Below are positions 42,350 to 54,240 of a stretch of DNA of 64,000 nucleotides, in pieces (positions within the stretch are counted from its first letter, which is position 1; every line of letters begins with the position of its first letter). The DNA lies in contig JAYEVE010000231.1 of NCBI GenBank assembly GCA_036346375.1, positions 62,001-126,000 on the forward strand. The letters run 5' to 3'. The position numbers and the translations under genes were made by a program. Origin of the DNA: Guadua angustifolia. Lineage: Eukaryota; Streptophyta; Magnoliopsida; Poales; Poaceae. The notes under the pieces were generated by a model. That model ran no database searches and was not told where the DNA came from. It was given only the letters and a program-made list of their open reading frames with translations.

Positions 42350-43324
42350 CTCCTACAAACACGCCTCAAGGTCAGGGCAAGCTCCAAATATTGCCGAGTT
42401 AGGACCTGACTCAAGGCAACTTACCTCGGCGCTCCGCCTTAGCACGTTCCTCGGGATAGGCTCATCCATGGAGTAATCGAACGCCGCCTTCCCGAACATT
42501 TCCGTCATCCTGGCTGCCAGCCAGGACTCCTTTGGCGCTGCTGAAAGAACAAGGTTGTAAGAAGGCTCCAAGTCTGGACTCAAATAAACTTCTGCTCGAG
42601 AAAACTTACTGGACGTGGCCTTGCGGGTGAGGTCGTCACAACCCTTGATCTCGTAGAACGGATGCAGCCTCTTTCGCAGAGGGAACACCCGGTTCGGCAA
42701 GAAATCGTTGGCGATGGCTTGCCCGGTGAGACCACGGGTGGTGCAGATATGGATGGCGGTGATGGCTTCCTGATCGACCGCCAGGTCGTCCGCCTCAGGG
42801 GTCTGGCACTTGCCGGCGATGGGCGCTTCGTCGTACGCGAGCACGCCATCTTCCCCCTTCTTTAGGTAGAACCATCTCTCGGTCCAGGGACCGAGAGAGT
42901 CCCGAGCGTGGAGTTGAGGGAAGGCCCAGGGAAATCCCATCCTTAGCCGGAAGTAGAGGCACCTGACGACGGGGTCCTTCCCAGTGTGGAACAAAGAAAA
43001 GAAACGAATACAGAGAGATGGGGTGGGAAGAATACCAAGGAACCCCTCACACAAATGGGAGAAGATGGAAAGAACGAGGATGAAGTTTGGCACCAGGTTG
43101 ATGAGCTCGATCTCGCATTGCGCGAGGACCGAGGCCATGAAGTTGCTCTCCGACGTCCGCAGGCCGAAGAGCATGTAGTGCTCGTGCTGACGAGCTCATC
43201 TTCTCGAGGCTGCGGCTCGGTCTCTCCACCCGGCAACCGCCATGTCGCCGGGTCCAGTAGCCCCAAGCTCTCGAGTTCCTTCATCTTGGCCAGCGACAAG
43301 GAGCTCTTCCCAAACTTGGCCATG
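42350..43324 (-). pseudogene. Antisense ORF (PF04195-type) of a Tat-like gypsy element
   Basis: The start is MAKFGKSSLSLAKMKELESL near 43,324. A frameshift at about 43,180 leads into the frame 43,174-42,353, with INLVPNFILVLSIFSHLCEG and FLGILPTPSLCIRFFSL. That is the hallmark of the plant 'putative gypsy type transposon' domain. Likely introns: a donor at CCA|GTAAGT near 42,612 with an acceptor TTCTTTCAG near 42,541, and a donor GAGGTAAG near 42,428. It lies between the lost pol region and the plus-strand 3' LTR at 43,772, on the opposite strand. This is where antisense ORFs are known in Tat elements. Function unknown. Confidence 0.65.
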
Positions 43325-43771
43325 AAGGATGCTTGGTGCTTGGTTGGGGGAGAAAAGGCAGGTTGAGCAGAATGCCAAAGAGGGCGAGATTGAAGAAAGT
43401 TCAAGGGAGTTCGGGAATTCTTCCGGCAAGCCGATGGCCCGGGATTTATAGGCCTCTATCGTCGCCAGTTGGAAGGTATGGTGTCTCAAAAGGCGCGCCA
43501 GTTACGATCTGATAGGTGCACTCAGAGATTTGGTGGTGGAATCGATGCGTCGCGGGTGGTTCCGCTGCTCTTCTGCATCCGTACCAAGATTTTGAAGATC
43601 AAGGGTCGCTAGGTGTCCTCGTGCTAGGTTTTATGGTTGGTCCCCGTCCGACCTCGACCTTAGGCTTGGGCAGCTTTGGGCTTGACCAGAAGACCGTGAT
43701 CTCCTTTTTCAGATTGTGAGGCTCAAGCTCATCCCCAGCGGATGGGTATGACTTGAGCCTCGGGGGCTAGC
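43325..43771 (+). other. Spacer and PPT before the 3' LTR
   Basis: Non-coding, ending in the purine-rich GCCTCGGGGGCTAGC (43,757-43,771). It may hold the promoter of the antisense ORF. Confidence 0.45.
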
Positions 43772-44390
43772 TGTCGGGGACTGGGAAATTTCTGCCTGGT
43801 CAACGGATGGTCAATTGGTCCCTAGCTCGAGCTCGAGCCGCGAAGTCTTTGACCACGGCGTGGACTGCGTGGCTCCCTCATGACCTCGAGCTAGGGGCAA
43901 GGAATCAGCTTCCGCTCTTGGGGTCAAGCTCGGAGTACAAGTCATGCGTTCAACTGATGGTTACGAAGGCCCATAAAGTAGTGGAGTTAAGCCGGGCATG
44001 AGCGGCAAATCAGGGCGGTTACAACCCACCTTCATTGTGCACGAAGCCACTCTCCCGAGAATCTCTCTGGGACATTTCCAGTAATGGCTAAGAGGGATAT
44101 ATAACCCCTTAGGATGAACGTACTCGAGGACATCTCAACATACACACACACAAGTACTCAGGCTATTGAAGCTCGAGCTGGAAAACACCTTCTTGTACTC
44201 AAACATAGTGAGATTCACCACCTTTGGGCAAGACAGGAGTAGAGCTATTACCTGTCACAGGGGCTCGAACCAGTATAATTCTTGGTGTCTCATTCTCTGT
44301 CTTTTTCCTCCGACCACCAGTGCAGTAGAATCGACCCTACGGTGAGTGAAGTCTATTCAAGGTCCCGTATACACAATCAACCCCCGTACA
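43772..44390 (+). repeat. 3' LTR of the Tat-like element
   Basis: It runs TGTCGGGGACTGGGAAATT to CAACCCCCGTACA. A candidate TATA box GATATATAAC lies at about 44,096-44,105. The partner LTR is absent, so the target duplication cannot be tested. Confidence 0.65.
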
Positions 44391-44759
44391 CTTTTGCGGT
44401 CCGGTGATCTCGATCGTCGATAGTGGCTATCAAGCAAAAGTTGAAAATAGATAGCTCACAACATCGTCTACTGACATGGATAGCTTAGACTAGACATTAG
44501 CGTTCACAACCTTCGGGGTACAAGATGAGATTTTTTAAGAACACTTGTCCATCTATCACTTGTTTTTTATCATAAAAATAGTTGGAGAAGCTCCTACTAT
44601 GGTATAGCTTTACAAAAAAAATAGTTTGAAACCTCCCATGAGAGAGCCTTTGTATAGAGTTTACCCAATGTATTACTTAGGATTTGTCGGAGTCCTTAAA
44701 TCTATACAAGTGATGCAAGACAACATCAATAATGTTTTGCTTCCAAATCTGAACTGAGG
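44391..44759. other. Non-coding, nothing recognised
   Basis: Continuous with 47,618 onward before insertion of the element at 44,765-47,617. Confidence 0.4.
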
Positions 44760-44764
44760 GTTGT

Positions 44765-45237
44765 TGTCGACATTTGTTGTCAGCAATAATGAAAACGGGG
44801 TTAGGCGCTGGATCCAAACTCGATGGTAGCACAAGACACAAGAATTATACAGGTTCGGGCTCTCGTGGAGGAGATAATACCCTAGTCTTGTGCTCTGGGA
44901 TTATATGTGTGTCTAGCTTATTCGCTAATGATCTCCTATGCTGATGCTCCCCCGCACCTCCCTTTATATAGCAGAGGAGGGCGGTTATAAGGAAGATCCC
45001 TGATTGGTTACAAGGTAGAGATTCTATCCTATCCTTTTCTGCCAAGTATGGCAACAAACAGGATTACAATCATATCCTACCTAATCAGGGTTGATTTCCA
45101 TCTTTGGGGTTTCCTTGTTGCGCATGGCGGCCTGCCTCCTAGGCAATACCCATCTTCATGTAGTCGTCTTGACCCATCCCCTCTTGTGTGGCCCTCACGG
45201 CCCGCTATGCAGATACCCAGGGTCCATATACTCCACA
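44765..45237 (-). repeat. 3' LTR of the non-autonomous element
   Basis: On the plus strand it runs TGTCGACATTTGTTG to TATACTCCACA. It is very similar to 47,145-47,617 along its whole length. Confidence 0.9.
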
Positions 45238-45346
45238 GTAGCCTCCGAGTGCTTTGCGATCGAGTTGCCACCCTCCTGGTCGCAGTCCAACTGAGTCATG
45301 CTTCACACCAAGTGCTTCCAGTTTTTGATGTAGTTTCCCGACTGGT

Positions 45347-45484
45347 TTTCCTTTCCAACCGAGTGCCCTGTTGTAGGCAAAGAGATCGTGAAGGACTCAA
45401 TAAAGCTCCACGCGTTTTCCTTTCCAACCGAGTGCCCTGTTGTAGGCAAAGAGATCGTGAAGGACTCAATAAAGCTCCACGCGT
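45347..45484. repeat. 69-bp tandem duplication
   Basis: CTTTCCAACCGAGTGCCCTG begins at 45,351 and at 45,420. The two units are essentially identical through AATAAAGCTCCACGCGTT, suggesting a recent duplication. Confidence 0.9.
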
Positions 45485-46267
45485 TGAACTTTCCGAGTGG
45501 TACCCAGCCCAATTATTAGAATACTGGCGGTTGGCTCATCTTGGGGCATACCATTGTTTAAATAGACTTTAGCCGAGTGGTACCTATATCCGACTGTCAC
45601 GGCGTACAGCTGGTGGCCCATCATGGGGCATACCGTATCCCAAACGATATGCAAAAGTCAAAACGCTTTTCCCACTCAAAGAGAAATTTAGCGCCGTCTC
45701 ATTCATCGCCGAAGTTGCTAATGTCATCGTTGAAGCGTTGGCCCACACACATCGCATCCAAATTTAGTGGCCCTTAAATCATGTATATGCAGAACTTAGG
45801 CAATGTAAAAAAAATTCACTCGAATGTGGTGTCCGACTGGTTTATATATAATTTTAAAATTTTTTACTCCTTTTCCTTATTGATTTTGAATTCATCCGAG
45901 TGGTTTGACTCTTTTGGTTTAAGTACTCTGCCCGACTAGTCTAGCCCCCGAGCGTTGGGAGTCGACTCATGGCTCTTTTTCCTAGGCACGCATTTTGGGT
46001 GGCTAAAATTCACCGTTCATGGGATCAGAGCTTCACAACTCGGAATTAACACACTCGGATTCATTTGCAATCGTTAAGTAAAAGAAGAAAAACACAACTC
46101 AGAAAAAGATGTGCGCATGTGCATACTATTAGGTGTAGCCCCTGACTTACTGCTTAGTTGTGGATCAACTAAGTAGCAAGTCAAGAAAGCCAACAATTTT
46201 ATTCATAATGACATAATTGAGTAAAAAGCGACTTAGCTGCTCTATGCTCCATGTGTTGCTAACGATC

Positions 46268-46722
46268 GTGCCGTCTTTGCTCGTGGCACAGGCGTGGCTC
46301 GTGGCCGTGCCGAAGGTGGCGCTCGAGGTGCAAGCGTAGGCTTGTGGCCATGCCGAAGGTGGCGCTCGGGGCGCAGGCGTGGCTCGTGGCCGTGCCGAAG
46401 GTGGCGCTCGGGGCACAGGCATAGGCTCGTGGCCGTGCCGAAGGTGGCGCTCGGGGCGCAGGCGTAGGCTCGTGGTCGTGCCTAAGGTGGCGCTCGGGGC
46501 GCAGGTGTGGCTCGTGGCCATGCCGATGGTGGCACTCAGGGCACATGCGTCGGCTCAAGGCCGTGCCGAAGGTGGCGCTCGGGGCGCAAGCGTGGCTCAT
46601 GGCCGTGCCGAAGGTGGCGCTCGGGGCGCAGGCGTAGACTCGTGGCCGTGCCGAAGGTGGCGCTCGGGGCGCAAGCGTGGCTCGTTGCCGTGCCGAAGGT
46701 GGCGCTCGGGGCGCAGGCGTAG
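46268..46722. repeat. GC-rich minisatellite, ten units as an 85-bp dimer
   Basis: CGAAGGTGGCGCTCGG-type cores lie at 46,311, 46,354, 46,396, 46,439, 46,482, 46,524, 46,567, 46,609, 46,652 and 46,694, so spacing alternates between 43 and 42 bp. Long frames across it on both strands are by-products of the repeat. Confidence 0.9.
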
Positions 46723-46729
46723 CGATCCG

Positions 46730-47095
46730 CTAATGCGAACATCTCCTTACCGTAGTCGATGGCCTCCGGGACATCTTCTTGATCAAGTCGGCGCCGCTAA
46801 CTCCTTTCTGAAAAACTGCTATGATGACCGCATCCGAGATGTCCCGGATCAAATCCTTACCGTATCCGAATCGGGAAGTCAACCCCCAGCTTACTACTTG
46901 TGAGCAGATGGCTGCGGCGTTTCCCGACCAGAACGGAAGTCCAGACGAAGCACCAATGAAGTCTCTCCCAGATTGGATCTGGTCCGAGTCCGAGAGAGCA
47001 AGCTTGTCAAGGTTGTCGGCGATGAAGTCGAGGCTCCCGAAGCAGAAGGCCTGGCCGGAAGCGAAAGTGATGACGATTCCATTGATGGAGGCCAT
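46730..47095 (-). CDS. Short ORF of the non-autonomous LTR element
   Basis: The ATG at 47,095 is the first good start after the PBS. It opens 121 codons beginning MASINGIVITFASGQAFCFG, then SLDFIADNLDKLALSD and GWGL-type hydrophobic stretches, ending at 46,730. The position right after the PBS is where gag starts in related elements. The composition looks protein-like, unlike the shadow frames. I recognise a resemblance to small N-terminal reading frames of grass gypsy elements but cannot name a domain. The frame runs up to the edge of the minisatellite. Confidence 0.5.
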   Translation of the reverse strand: MASINGIVITFASGQAFCFGSLDFIADNLDKLALSDSDQIQSGRDFIGASSGLPFWSGNAAAICSQVVSWGLTSRFGYGKDLIRDISDAVIIAVFQKGVSGADLIKKMSRRPSTTVRRCSH

Positions 47096-47144
47096 CGAAC
47101 TTGCTGAGATTGATCTTGACGCTTCCCCTACCTGGCGCGCCAAC

Positions 47145-47617
47145 TGTCGATGTTTGTTGTCGGCAATAATGAAAACAGGGTTAGGCGCTGGATCCAAACT
47201 CGATGGTAGCACAAGACACAAGAATTATACAGGTTCGGGCTCTCGTGGAGGAGATAATACCCTAGTTCTGTGCTCTGGGATTATATGTGTGTCTAGCTTA
47301 TTCACTAATGATCTCCTAAGCTGATGCTCTCCCGCCCCTCCTTTTATACAGTAGAGGAGGGCAGTTATAAGGAAGATCCCTGATTGGTTACAAGGTGGAG
47401 ATTCTATCCTATCCTTTTCTGCCAAGTATGGCAACAAACAGGATTACAATCATATCCTACCTAATCAGGGTTGATTTCCATCTTCGGGGTTTCCTTGTTG
47501 CGCATGGCGGCCTGCCTCCTAGGCAATACCCATCTTCATGTAGTCGTCTTGGCCCATCCCCTCTTGGGTGGCCCTCACAGCCCACCATGCAGATACCCGG
47601 GGTCCATATACTCCACA
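47145..47617 (-). repeat. 5' LTR of the non-autonomous element
   Basis: Partner of 44,765-45,237. It ends next to the PBS-like GTTGGCGCGCC on the minus strand (47,144 downward). Confidence 0.9.
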
Positions 47618-47622
47618 GTTGT

Positions 47623-49921
47623 ACTTGATCAAAAATCTTTTTGTTCCATTGTTTCTAGATTGCCAAGAAGTGATGAGAAAGATTTCCTTAAAGAGATTTC
47701 CGAAACTCTCTAGAGCTTATTGAATTCATCACTTGCTTAATGCTATCTCTAAGCATCTAATCATTTTGAAAATGGGAACGAAATAGAACTTCTTTTCCAG
47801 ATAAGGATTTAGAGGTAAGGAAGAAATAGAAAAAGATGACAACAGTACTTTTTCAAAGTATTTGTTATTTCAAAATAAGTCCTTAAGCTTAAACCATTAT
47901 AACTAAGGCCATTCCTATAGTCGATATGAGTTTAATACCACCTCTATTGAACCTAAGAATAACACCCACGAACCCTCTATTTATACTGTACTTTTCTAGG
48001 AAAAGCTAGTACAAATAGTAAATAAAGTTGATACACAACATATCATATGAAATTTTATTTCATTAATTATCAGAATATTAAAATATGACTGCCTTGCAAG
48101 CCAACTAAAAAGACAACAGCTGTAGATAGAAAGAAGTAGAAGGGCCCAACAAATCTACCAAAGGCAATCAATTGGGGCATCAGCCTAGACATCGAGATTC
48201 TCACTAGTGATGATGTGCTCTTCCTCTAAAACAACAGATATAGTAAGGTGAGTACAAAAAGTACACGCAAGTCACACATGAAATACAGTAATAATGAAGG
48301 ATCACATAGAAAGGCATATTAGGGTTAGTTTGAGCATAAAGCAACATTTGAAGTACACTAAGTAATTTTCAATCCGTAATTTATATATAAAAACTATGTT
48401 TAATCAAGTTTTCAACATGGGATCCATCCCAAAGTTCATCCTAATTTTTCCAAATGGAACCCCCTTCCATCTACAAATCATCTTTCTCAAATCTCTTTTG
48501 GAAAACAAAAGTCTAATCCCTAGAAGGCTTGCTCAGCATGCCCATGATTGTGGGCGTGGCTTATCGATTAGCTTTACTCTTTACAGAGGTTGTACAACTC
48601 TACCCACAAGATATGATCACACTTTCTTTGGTGTGTGGTAGAGAAAATCATGACAAAGCCCTTATAAAGATTCAAACCATGTAGTTATGCCCCTTTTGCG
48701 CCATGTGGCAGTTTAAACCAACCCCACATTCAACACACTAGCACAACAAATAATGGAATGTTTCAAAATGGATAGCCAGGTCTGTGAGCTACAGATTGTG
48801 AAGCATTATCATACTACCACGCATACCACAAACCAGAACCAAGACAAAGTGACCAGACAACCAATTCTTACCTAGTCTAAATCACATTTTCACTTTAGCT
48901 TTGAATAATATCAACTTTTAAAGCATTCCTTGGTACACTAATACTAAGGAATAATCTCATCACAGCAGAAATTCAGGTCTAAGCATATCTAAGCCATTCT
49001 ATATAGCACTAGTTAATACTGTATGAATGTACCAACTAGTGAGATTTTTCCTTAAGGTGATTACGTACATGGATTATCAAAGTTAATTGAGGTCATAGAA
49101 GATAGGATTAACTACACATTTAATCTTGGGATCTAAATTACACTGATAAAATTTACGCATGCATTAATTTAAATGAAGATATAATTTACAATTCTAGGAT
49201 TAACATGATCAAGAGTGTAAATTGCCTTGCCTGAACCACTGGAGATCTAGGTCAATGATCTGGAACTCTTTTGGCACTTGGAAATCTAAACGTTGAAAAT
49301 CAACCAAATTCAAATAAAATCCAAATAAATTCAAATAAAATCAATAACTAGTATACATAAATGGATTAGGATTTTAGATGAATTTACGAAGAAAAATGGA
49401 TTCAAACAGAGTTTGAATGGAGGAGAATGGACCTTTTGAACCTTACATGAAATGATGAAATTCCAAAAAAAATAGAGCTTTTCCAAGACATGGGGAGAAG
49501 AAGCGGTTGTCGGCAGAGCTCTAGTGGGAATCCTCCAAAACTGTTTTAGGGCAACCTAGAGAACACCTTGGGGAAACTCCAGCAAATATTTGAGGTCTAA
49601 CGAAGATGGGGAGTGATCAAAGATGCTCGCTGAAAGTTCATTGGAGTTGGGGAAGAAAGGCTTGAATAGGGAGTTCTAGAGGGCTTTGGTCAAGACCCTC
49701 CCTTCTGACGTGGAATATTGAGAAGTCTCATGTACTTATTGTACTAGTCCTATGATGAGTGACTATTATGCACATTTACACCATTATCATCATGTCCATG
49801 CACATGTTCATAAAACATTAACAAAATGTACATACAATACGGCCTATAGGCAGAATTAAAATATGGTGGAAGATAAAAAGTCTAGTAGTATGCCTTTAAC
49901 CAAAATACCATAGGCAACTTG
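47623..49921. other. AT-rich non-coding sequence, diverged LTR-type DNA
   Basis: No coding frame. AGAGGTTGTACAACTCTACCC (48,590-48,610) and GGTGAGTACAAAAAGTAC (48,247-48,264) match diverged counterparts in the solo LTR (52,135-52,155; 51,787-51,805). This suggests an old relative of that LTR family. Confidence 0.4.
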
Positions 49922-51418
49922 TAACACCCTGGCAACCGTGTGCCCCAGATGTCACACCCAATAGCATCAACATACAATAAAACAATCAAACTACTAAAAA
50001 TTTCAACATGACCTCTACGCACTTAAAATAACTTTCAACCACATAGCATCACAAGAATTAGGATATAATCACTACACAACAATAAGAGCATAATTCACAA
50101 GGTAGAGTAAATGAAACAAACCAAATATAGCATAACTACAATATACCCATAAACAACAACATAACCTAACCATGAAAATAAACCATGATCACATAACAAA
50201 TTGCACGATAAAACTCAACTAACATATAACCATGCAACCATATCTCCACACATAAGAAAGCTAGAACCCAAACAGGGACTTAATCTACAACCATAACCAC
50301 AAGAGAAATATTGTATAGCAACTAAGAATACAAGGTTGACTATGGTGAATGATATCTAGTTGAAGAAGTGGTGCTAAATTCCTTTCCCATATGCTGATCT
50401 TGAGGTACCTAAAAAAACATTATAAAACAAGCGTGAGTTCAAACTCAGCAAAGTGCATCATATCAATTCTTGTATCACATAACAATAAATCATAGTAAGT
50501 TGTAACATTTAATGATTACCGCACAAGTGTATAAACACATTGACAATCGTACAAGAGTATAAACACCTTGGTAAAAGCTTTAAGAGTATAAACATATTGA
50601 TAATCACATATGAGTATAAACACATTTACTTAACTTTAATTTCTCTTTACTCATGCAATGCAACATGCATACTCATAATACCCATCTCATAGCTCATACT
50701 AGTATAGGTGGATGCACAGCCGTCGGTGTGCACCCTCTCATTCTCGTCCAGCCCGTGGAGGGGTCTACCAAAGTAGGTCTTTCATGTCTCACTACGTGTG
50801 AGACATAGAGGCCCACTCGGATCACTTCTTCCATTATGAATGCACAAATGCAAGTGATATGAATTAATTACAAATTGCATTCTATTTTAACACTCACATT
50901 GCCATAGACATGTTTATAAACATAAATATAAACATGCACATTGTCATATACTTACATCCATCACCTTATCATTTGCATCATCATAACATAATCATCATCC
51001 TAGACATACTCATAGACATAACCATAATCATTAGCATAATCATATTCATAGTCATAAGCAAGCAACCAACATCCTAACATCATTCTAGTTGATACACTTG
51101 CTTCTAAACGCAAAGAACGGGGTGGCGCGGGGTTGAGGCCATCCTCGAAGTCACACTTCCTGAAATAACAATTACATACATCTAAAAATAATGCAATCAT
51201 AATATTCGGCATCAACAATTTAAACACAACAAAGTGACCTCACAACTATGCATCCCATGCTGTCCCGCTAGACAAAATATCAAAATTTCAACCTCTAGTG
51301 CCCAAACTTAAGAGACCAAAAGATTTAAGCAATCTATAGGTAATAACCCATAATTTTCTAGTTTTTCACTTTTCTTTATTAGGTCATCAGGCTTCTCTAA
51401 TACAACTCTAAGGACTGC
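49922..51418. other. Non-coding sequence with TGTAACACCC start, probable old LTR
   Basis: TGTAACACCCTGGC at 49,922 is LTR-like. GCGTGAGTTCAAACTCAGCA (50,432-50,451) parallels the GGGTGAGTACACACCGTACTC of the solo LTR. Continues at 55,090 beyond the solo LTR. No coding frame. Confidence 0.35.
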
Positions 51419-53334
51419 TGTCGTGCCCAGAATTTGCAAACCCGGACACTCTGTGTATTCCGCACTAGTCTAGGATCGCGCTAGTGCACACAGGCTAACA
51501 GGGTGCAATATCACATCATACATAGCGGAATATTAAATAAAGTACTTCAAACATTTATATAAACGAGTGTACGACCTTATGGTCATCCTTACAATAGTTG
51601 TGCCACGAGGGCTTACAATAATCAAATAACAAAAGTTCAGCAGCGGAATTAAAATAATCTTAGTGGTGCTCCATCTTCTTCACAGTCGCTCCGACGAAGG
51701 CTTGCTTCCCTAGTTCTCTGGTCCTTCAATAAACTCCTCTTCATAGGCAGGTGTAGTCTCTTCTTCTGGTAAGTTTGTCCGCAAGGGTGAGTACACACCG
51801 TACTCAACAAGTCATGCACAATGCATATCTATTTTACTACATGCATGGCTTATTACAAAGGAAAGGCTTTACTGGTTATTTTGCTTTTGCAACAATGTTT
51901 TAAGCTACTACTCATTTAGATTAAAGCATCAAAATCATATAATCATTATATATAACTCAAGTTGTTCATTTTCACAATATTTTAGACACACAGTCCCTAG
52001 CCAACTTTGTTTCACAATTTTGGCACACAGCCAACCACCCCATTTTATTTTTAGAACACTACCCCTTGACTGTAATTCCCGAGCATTGTCCATTACCGTG
52101 GACTCGGCTATTCGAACAGTTTTGACACTCTGCAGAGGTTGTACACTTTACCCACAAGATACAGACGCACACCACAAAGGCGATTAACCATAACAAAGCT
52201 TTTCTGAAACTTCTGTCTTAGCCTAAGAACCTCTCCGTGTTGCCTTCACTATCACTTCCCTCACACAGAGCCGAAGTATAGGACTGACGAACACCGTTGG
52301 ATAGGGTACCAAGCCGTAGCATGCACACGCTCCCCGTCTGATTACCCCTGTAATCGCCACCCCGAGGTATCAAAGGTAAGACATCGAATCCTACTAAACT
52401 AGGTCTTCCCATTCAGACATGTGGTTGTACGAGAGACTCAGTCAAAGGCTTGCAAGGTAAAGTCCTTAATCGACTAAGGCAAGACTTCCTTCTCTCAAAT
52501 TGGCACACTGACCCTCACAACACTCAACCCACCCCACAGTTGCCACACAGCCCACACGCACGAAGCCTCGGTCCACTTGCCCCAGCCTAAATCAATTCCA
52601 CCCCAAGTTGTTAACAAGGCAACACATGCTCATATTCATCTTTCATGTAGAACCACAGGCCTCTACATTCCAAGGTTAATACCAACATCATTCCACATTT
52701 CATTGAAAAGCATTCACTATTCTTTAGTCAGTGTTGATTTTGTAATCCAAATAAAATGGTTCACGTACATGCATGGCTAAGCAACTATTCACGGTCTAGC
52801 CTCCCGTGTTGGCACAATAACATCAACCAACTAGATTTACCCACTTAGGTTATCAAAGAATCATGGCATACAAATGATATCAAGGTGGCATAAACAACTT
52901 GGTTGTATAGCTAATTCACCCAAAATAATTAAAGTCATTTTTAGTTGAATTAGCATGCATAGTTTAAAACAAAGTATATTTCAAAAAAATTAGGAGCAAC
53001 ATGGTCAAAGCATAACTTGCCTTCAAAAAGCTGTGAGTCTTGGTCCGAAGTCAAATCTTGTACTGGAAATTCACCCTCGCAACCCTCCGGCAAATCAACG
53101 TCTATTTACAATCAACATAAACACAATAAATATATTTTACAGAGGGCAAATTCATCTCTAACAATTCTACAAAAATCGCCAATAAATAGATCTTAATTTT
53201 ACAAATTTTTAGAAATTGGAATCACTCAAATCGGAGTTAAAACGCAAAAGTTACAAGCGTTTGAAGTTTCAAAATAAATTAAAAAGAATAAACCGAATTT
53301 CTTTATTTATTTTTATACTGAAAATCCCGATTTA

Positions 53335-53425
53335 TGACGTCAGCATGACGTCACTGCTGACGTCATCATCGGCCATGCCAACGCTGACAAGTGGGCCCCA
53401 CCGATGACGTCAGCCGCTGACGTCA
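53335..53425. promoter_or_regulatory. Cluster of five TGACGTCA palindromes
   Basis: TGACGTCA occurs at 53,335-53,342, 53,346-53,353, 53,358-53,365, 53,405-53,412 and 53,418-53,425. It is the full C/TGA-type bZIP binding palindrome. A G-box-like ACACGTGTC follows at 53,432-53,440. It lies in the presumed U3 part of the solo LTR. Confidence 0.7.
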
Positions 53426-53479
53426 GCACGGACACGTGTCAACTACCCGTGCGTGACATGCGTCAGTGCATTATCAACC

Positions 53480-54240
53480 GAGAGATTGAGTTATTTTCAA
53501 CCGTCGGATCGAAAATGAACGGTGAGATCTAAACGACGATTCGGCATGGGTTACTGCGGAGTCGACACGTGGCGCATTATCATCTTTCGGATCAAAATCT
53601 AACGGCGGAAATTAAATAGACAACAATTCAATTTCTCCGGTTATGCGTCAAGATTCGTACAGTCTAGATCAGCGGTCACGATCACACCGACGGTTCGGAT
53701 CGATACTACGATGCTAACACGTGGCTCAATGCGAAACCTTGGATCAAAATCGTGCGGCTACGCGCGAATCGGTGACGTCGACCGCACCAACGCCTCTGTC
53801 GCCTCGATTCCCGTGCGACACGCGTCCGCTCGGTACTGGACCGGCACGCGGCGCAAATCCAAGCGTCCGATTCAAAATCAACGGCTCGGATTGCTTCGAA
53901 TTTTCTACGCTAATAATATCAGATCTAGGGCTACAGTTAAATAGCTACGTGGCACAATATGAACCGCACGATCAGTATCTAACGGCTGACAGTTGATAAT
54001 GGCATTCACTATTCACACATTTACGTAGCATAATCTAAAACCGTTTATCAAGGATCTAACGGCTGATATCTATCACTATCCTAAGCACACGTGGGCAGTC
54101 CCTTTTTTAGGCACGTGGCACTAATCTTAACCGTCCATTTCGGATCCTATGGCTAAGATCTAAAACGGTACTGTGCTGGTCTCTAATGTGAAGACTACGT
54201 GGACTTACCTCCGTCGTTGGATGTAGATCCTACGGCTGTC
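53480..54240. repeat. Degenerate array of ACGTGGC ... GGATC ... AACGGCT modules
   Basis: ACGTGGC or a one-base variant occurs at 53,577, 53,719, 53,947, 54,023, 54,113 and 54,197. Each is followed within about 20-35 bases by GGATC- or GATC-containing sequence and AACGGC / TACGGCT. Spacing is 76-228 bp. Confidence 0.6.

Larger units (their letters stand above)
44765..47617 (-). mobile_element. Non-autonomous LTR retrotransposon, 2.85 kb
   Basis: Two 473-bp LTRs (44,765-45,237 and 47,145-47,617) are flanked by perfect GTTGT at 44,760-44,764 and 47,618-47,622. On the minus strand the PBS-like GTTGGCGCGCCAGGTAGGGG follows the 5' LTR, and a PPT-like ACTCGGAGGCTAC precedes the 3' LTR. No protease, RT, RNase H or integrase is present. 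The interior holds one short ORF, an 85-bp dimeric minisatellite and a 69-bp duplication. It would have to be moved by another element's enzymes. Confidence 0.9.

Noticed and set aside
42943..43404. 153-codon minus-strand frame continuing past 43,180
   Set aside because: Only its first half matches the antisense ORF start; the rest is Ser/Arg-rich out-of-frame translation of the real frame.
43772..44390. Pairing of the LTRs at 41,793 and 43,772 as one element
   Set aside because: They share only the first about 20 bases and the PPT style; the bodies differ, so they belong to different families.
46165..46903. Long frames on both strands across the minisatellite
   Set aside because: By-products of the 85-bp repeat; composition and frame switching show no protein selection.
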